Of a DNA stretch of 64,000 bases, positions 63,240-64,000 are shown in pieces. The stretch's first letter is position 1. The number at the start of each line of letters is the position of its first letter. Source of the stretch: Hemibagrus wyckioides (taxonomy: Eukaryota > Chordata > Actinopteri > Siluriformes > Bagridae); the NCBI RefSeq assembly GCF_019097595.1, contig NC_080710.1:24200280-24264279 (forward strand). The letters run 5' to 3'. The position numbers and the translations under genes are program-made. The notes under the pieces were generated by a model. The model was given only the letters and a program-made list of their open reading frames with translations. It did not search any database and had not been told where the DNA came from.

Positions 63240-64000
63240 TGCTAACTGGACTCAAATGGCCGAGATTGCTACTAACTTCAGTGGACAGTGCACAGAAAAA
63301 GAAAGATCAAAGTAAGACTCTTTCTTTTCTTTTTCCTACTGAGCTAGACTGGAAATCAGGCACAACAAATCCAGTATGCAAAAGCTGTTGTAAATCCCTC
63401 AACTGCAAAACAGCCAACATTAGCAACTTGGTGAAGAGTTTAATTGGGTTAATACGATTAACGGCTTTAACCTGGGTTATGCACTATTTTAGTCTGTGTG
63501 TGTTTTTCGCAACTGATATTCATGATGATTTTGGTTGAGATTTTGGTGAATGAGAGTGCAGATGCATACGAGTTAGATCATTTCCATGCTAAACAAATCA
63601 GCCAACAACTCTCCTACAAGCACGTTAGCTTGTCAAGAGAGAATCCACTAGCCAGACTTGAGTAAAATCTTTTTTTATGTGCAACATTATAGCAGAAACA
63701 TTAGCTAAAGACCTGCTGACGTTATGCCGAGAAGACAAACATGAGGTGCTACACAAGAAACATAACCTTCTGGAGGTCTCCTCCACTGCTAAGTTGGCTT
63801 ATACAACTCTGTACCTGACACAGAAACTAGAGTCCCAAACTAAATTATTGATATACAAGTAATTAGATCTCTCTAAGATTATAACGAGGTCTATCTTAAT
63901 TGCAAAAGCTTTATTTACGAAGATACCAATGTTAAGTGAAAGTGAAACATGGACAGCTAACAATATTGAAGCCATAAGTCATAACTGCTTCTGTAGTTAA
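63240..64000 (+). pseudogene. Decayed hAT-type transposase (BED zinc finger and start of the catalytic region)
   Basis: Plus-strand frames give PVCKSCCKSLNCKTANISNL near 63380-63440, matching the C-x2-C and N-x-SNL part of a BED finger. The next frames contain AETLAKDLLTLCREDKHEVL (hAT 'I..DL.P...V' region) and, near 63940-63985, SETWTANNIEAISHNC, matching the hAT T-x-D-x-WTS-N...Y-x-x-x-T-H block with the catalytic Asp lost. Multiple stops and shifts; it continues beyond the window. Confidence 0.5.

Larger units (their letters stand above)
60458..64000. other. Upstream flank of MAP4
   Basis: No protein-coding exon recognised. A 5' non-coding MAP4 exon and promoter may lie here or beyond the window. 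Contains repeats at 60810-60960, 62361-62545, 62870-63035 and a hAT remnant from 63240. A (CT)n run lies at 61125-61140. Confidence 0.6.

Overview
This window is vertebrate, most likely teleost fish, nuclear DNA. It holds spliced genes with GT-AG introns, a slow/cardiac-type sarcomeric myosin, a MAP4 with tau-type repeats, and many Tc1/mariner-like elements, MITEs and tRNA-derived SINEs of kinds common in ray-finned fish genomes. Species cannot be fixed from sequence alone. An otophysan such as a catfish or characin is a guess from the repeat families.

There are two protein genes, arranged tail to tail. On the plus strand, 39-9196 is the 3' nine-tenths of a myosin heavy chain gene. It is entered at the exon just before the P-loop and runs through motor, IQ neck and rod to the stop, in 34 small exons with mostly 80-250 bp introns. 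On the minus strand, 60450 down to 16598 is MAP4. I could chain 18 coding exons with matching splice phases, from the conserved N-terminus, through a long acidic/lysine-rich projection region and a Pro/Ser/Thr-rich basic region, to four microtubule-binding repeats and two alternative C-termini. Its 3' UTR probably fills about 13.7-16.6 kb. MAP4 introns are large (up to 11.9 kb) and carry almost all of the mobile elements.

Region by region: 0-9.3 kb myosin gene; 9.5-12.9 kb decayed repeats and LINE fragments in both orientations; 13-13.7 kb AT-rich spacer; 13.7-16.6 kb probable MAP4 3' UTR; 16.6-28 kb MAP4 C-terminal half (microtubule-binding exons) with a LINE remnant, a PIF/Harbinger-like MITE and Tc1 derivatives in introns; 28-41 kb large projection-domain exons; 41-45.5 kb one intron holding a decayed Tc1 element, a nearly intact Tc1/mariner element with DD36E spacing, and a fold-back element; 46-58 kb a giant intron with SINEs, MITEs and a second fold-back with a SINE nested in it; 58-60.5 kb MAP4 exons 2 and 1; 60.5-64 kb upstream flank with repeats and a decayed hAT-like transposase at the right edge.

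The most interesting points are in MAP4. The last exon appears to be read in two phases, giving either a tau-like tail or an immediate stop after a MAP4-type tail. Most exons are symmetric cassettes. There is a very young 81-bp coding tandem repeat and a perfect candidate recursive splice site. I saw no CRISPR, operon, viral gene or toxin gene.
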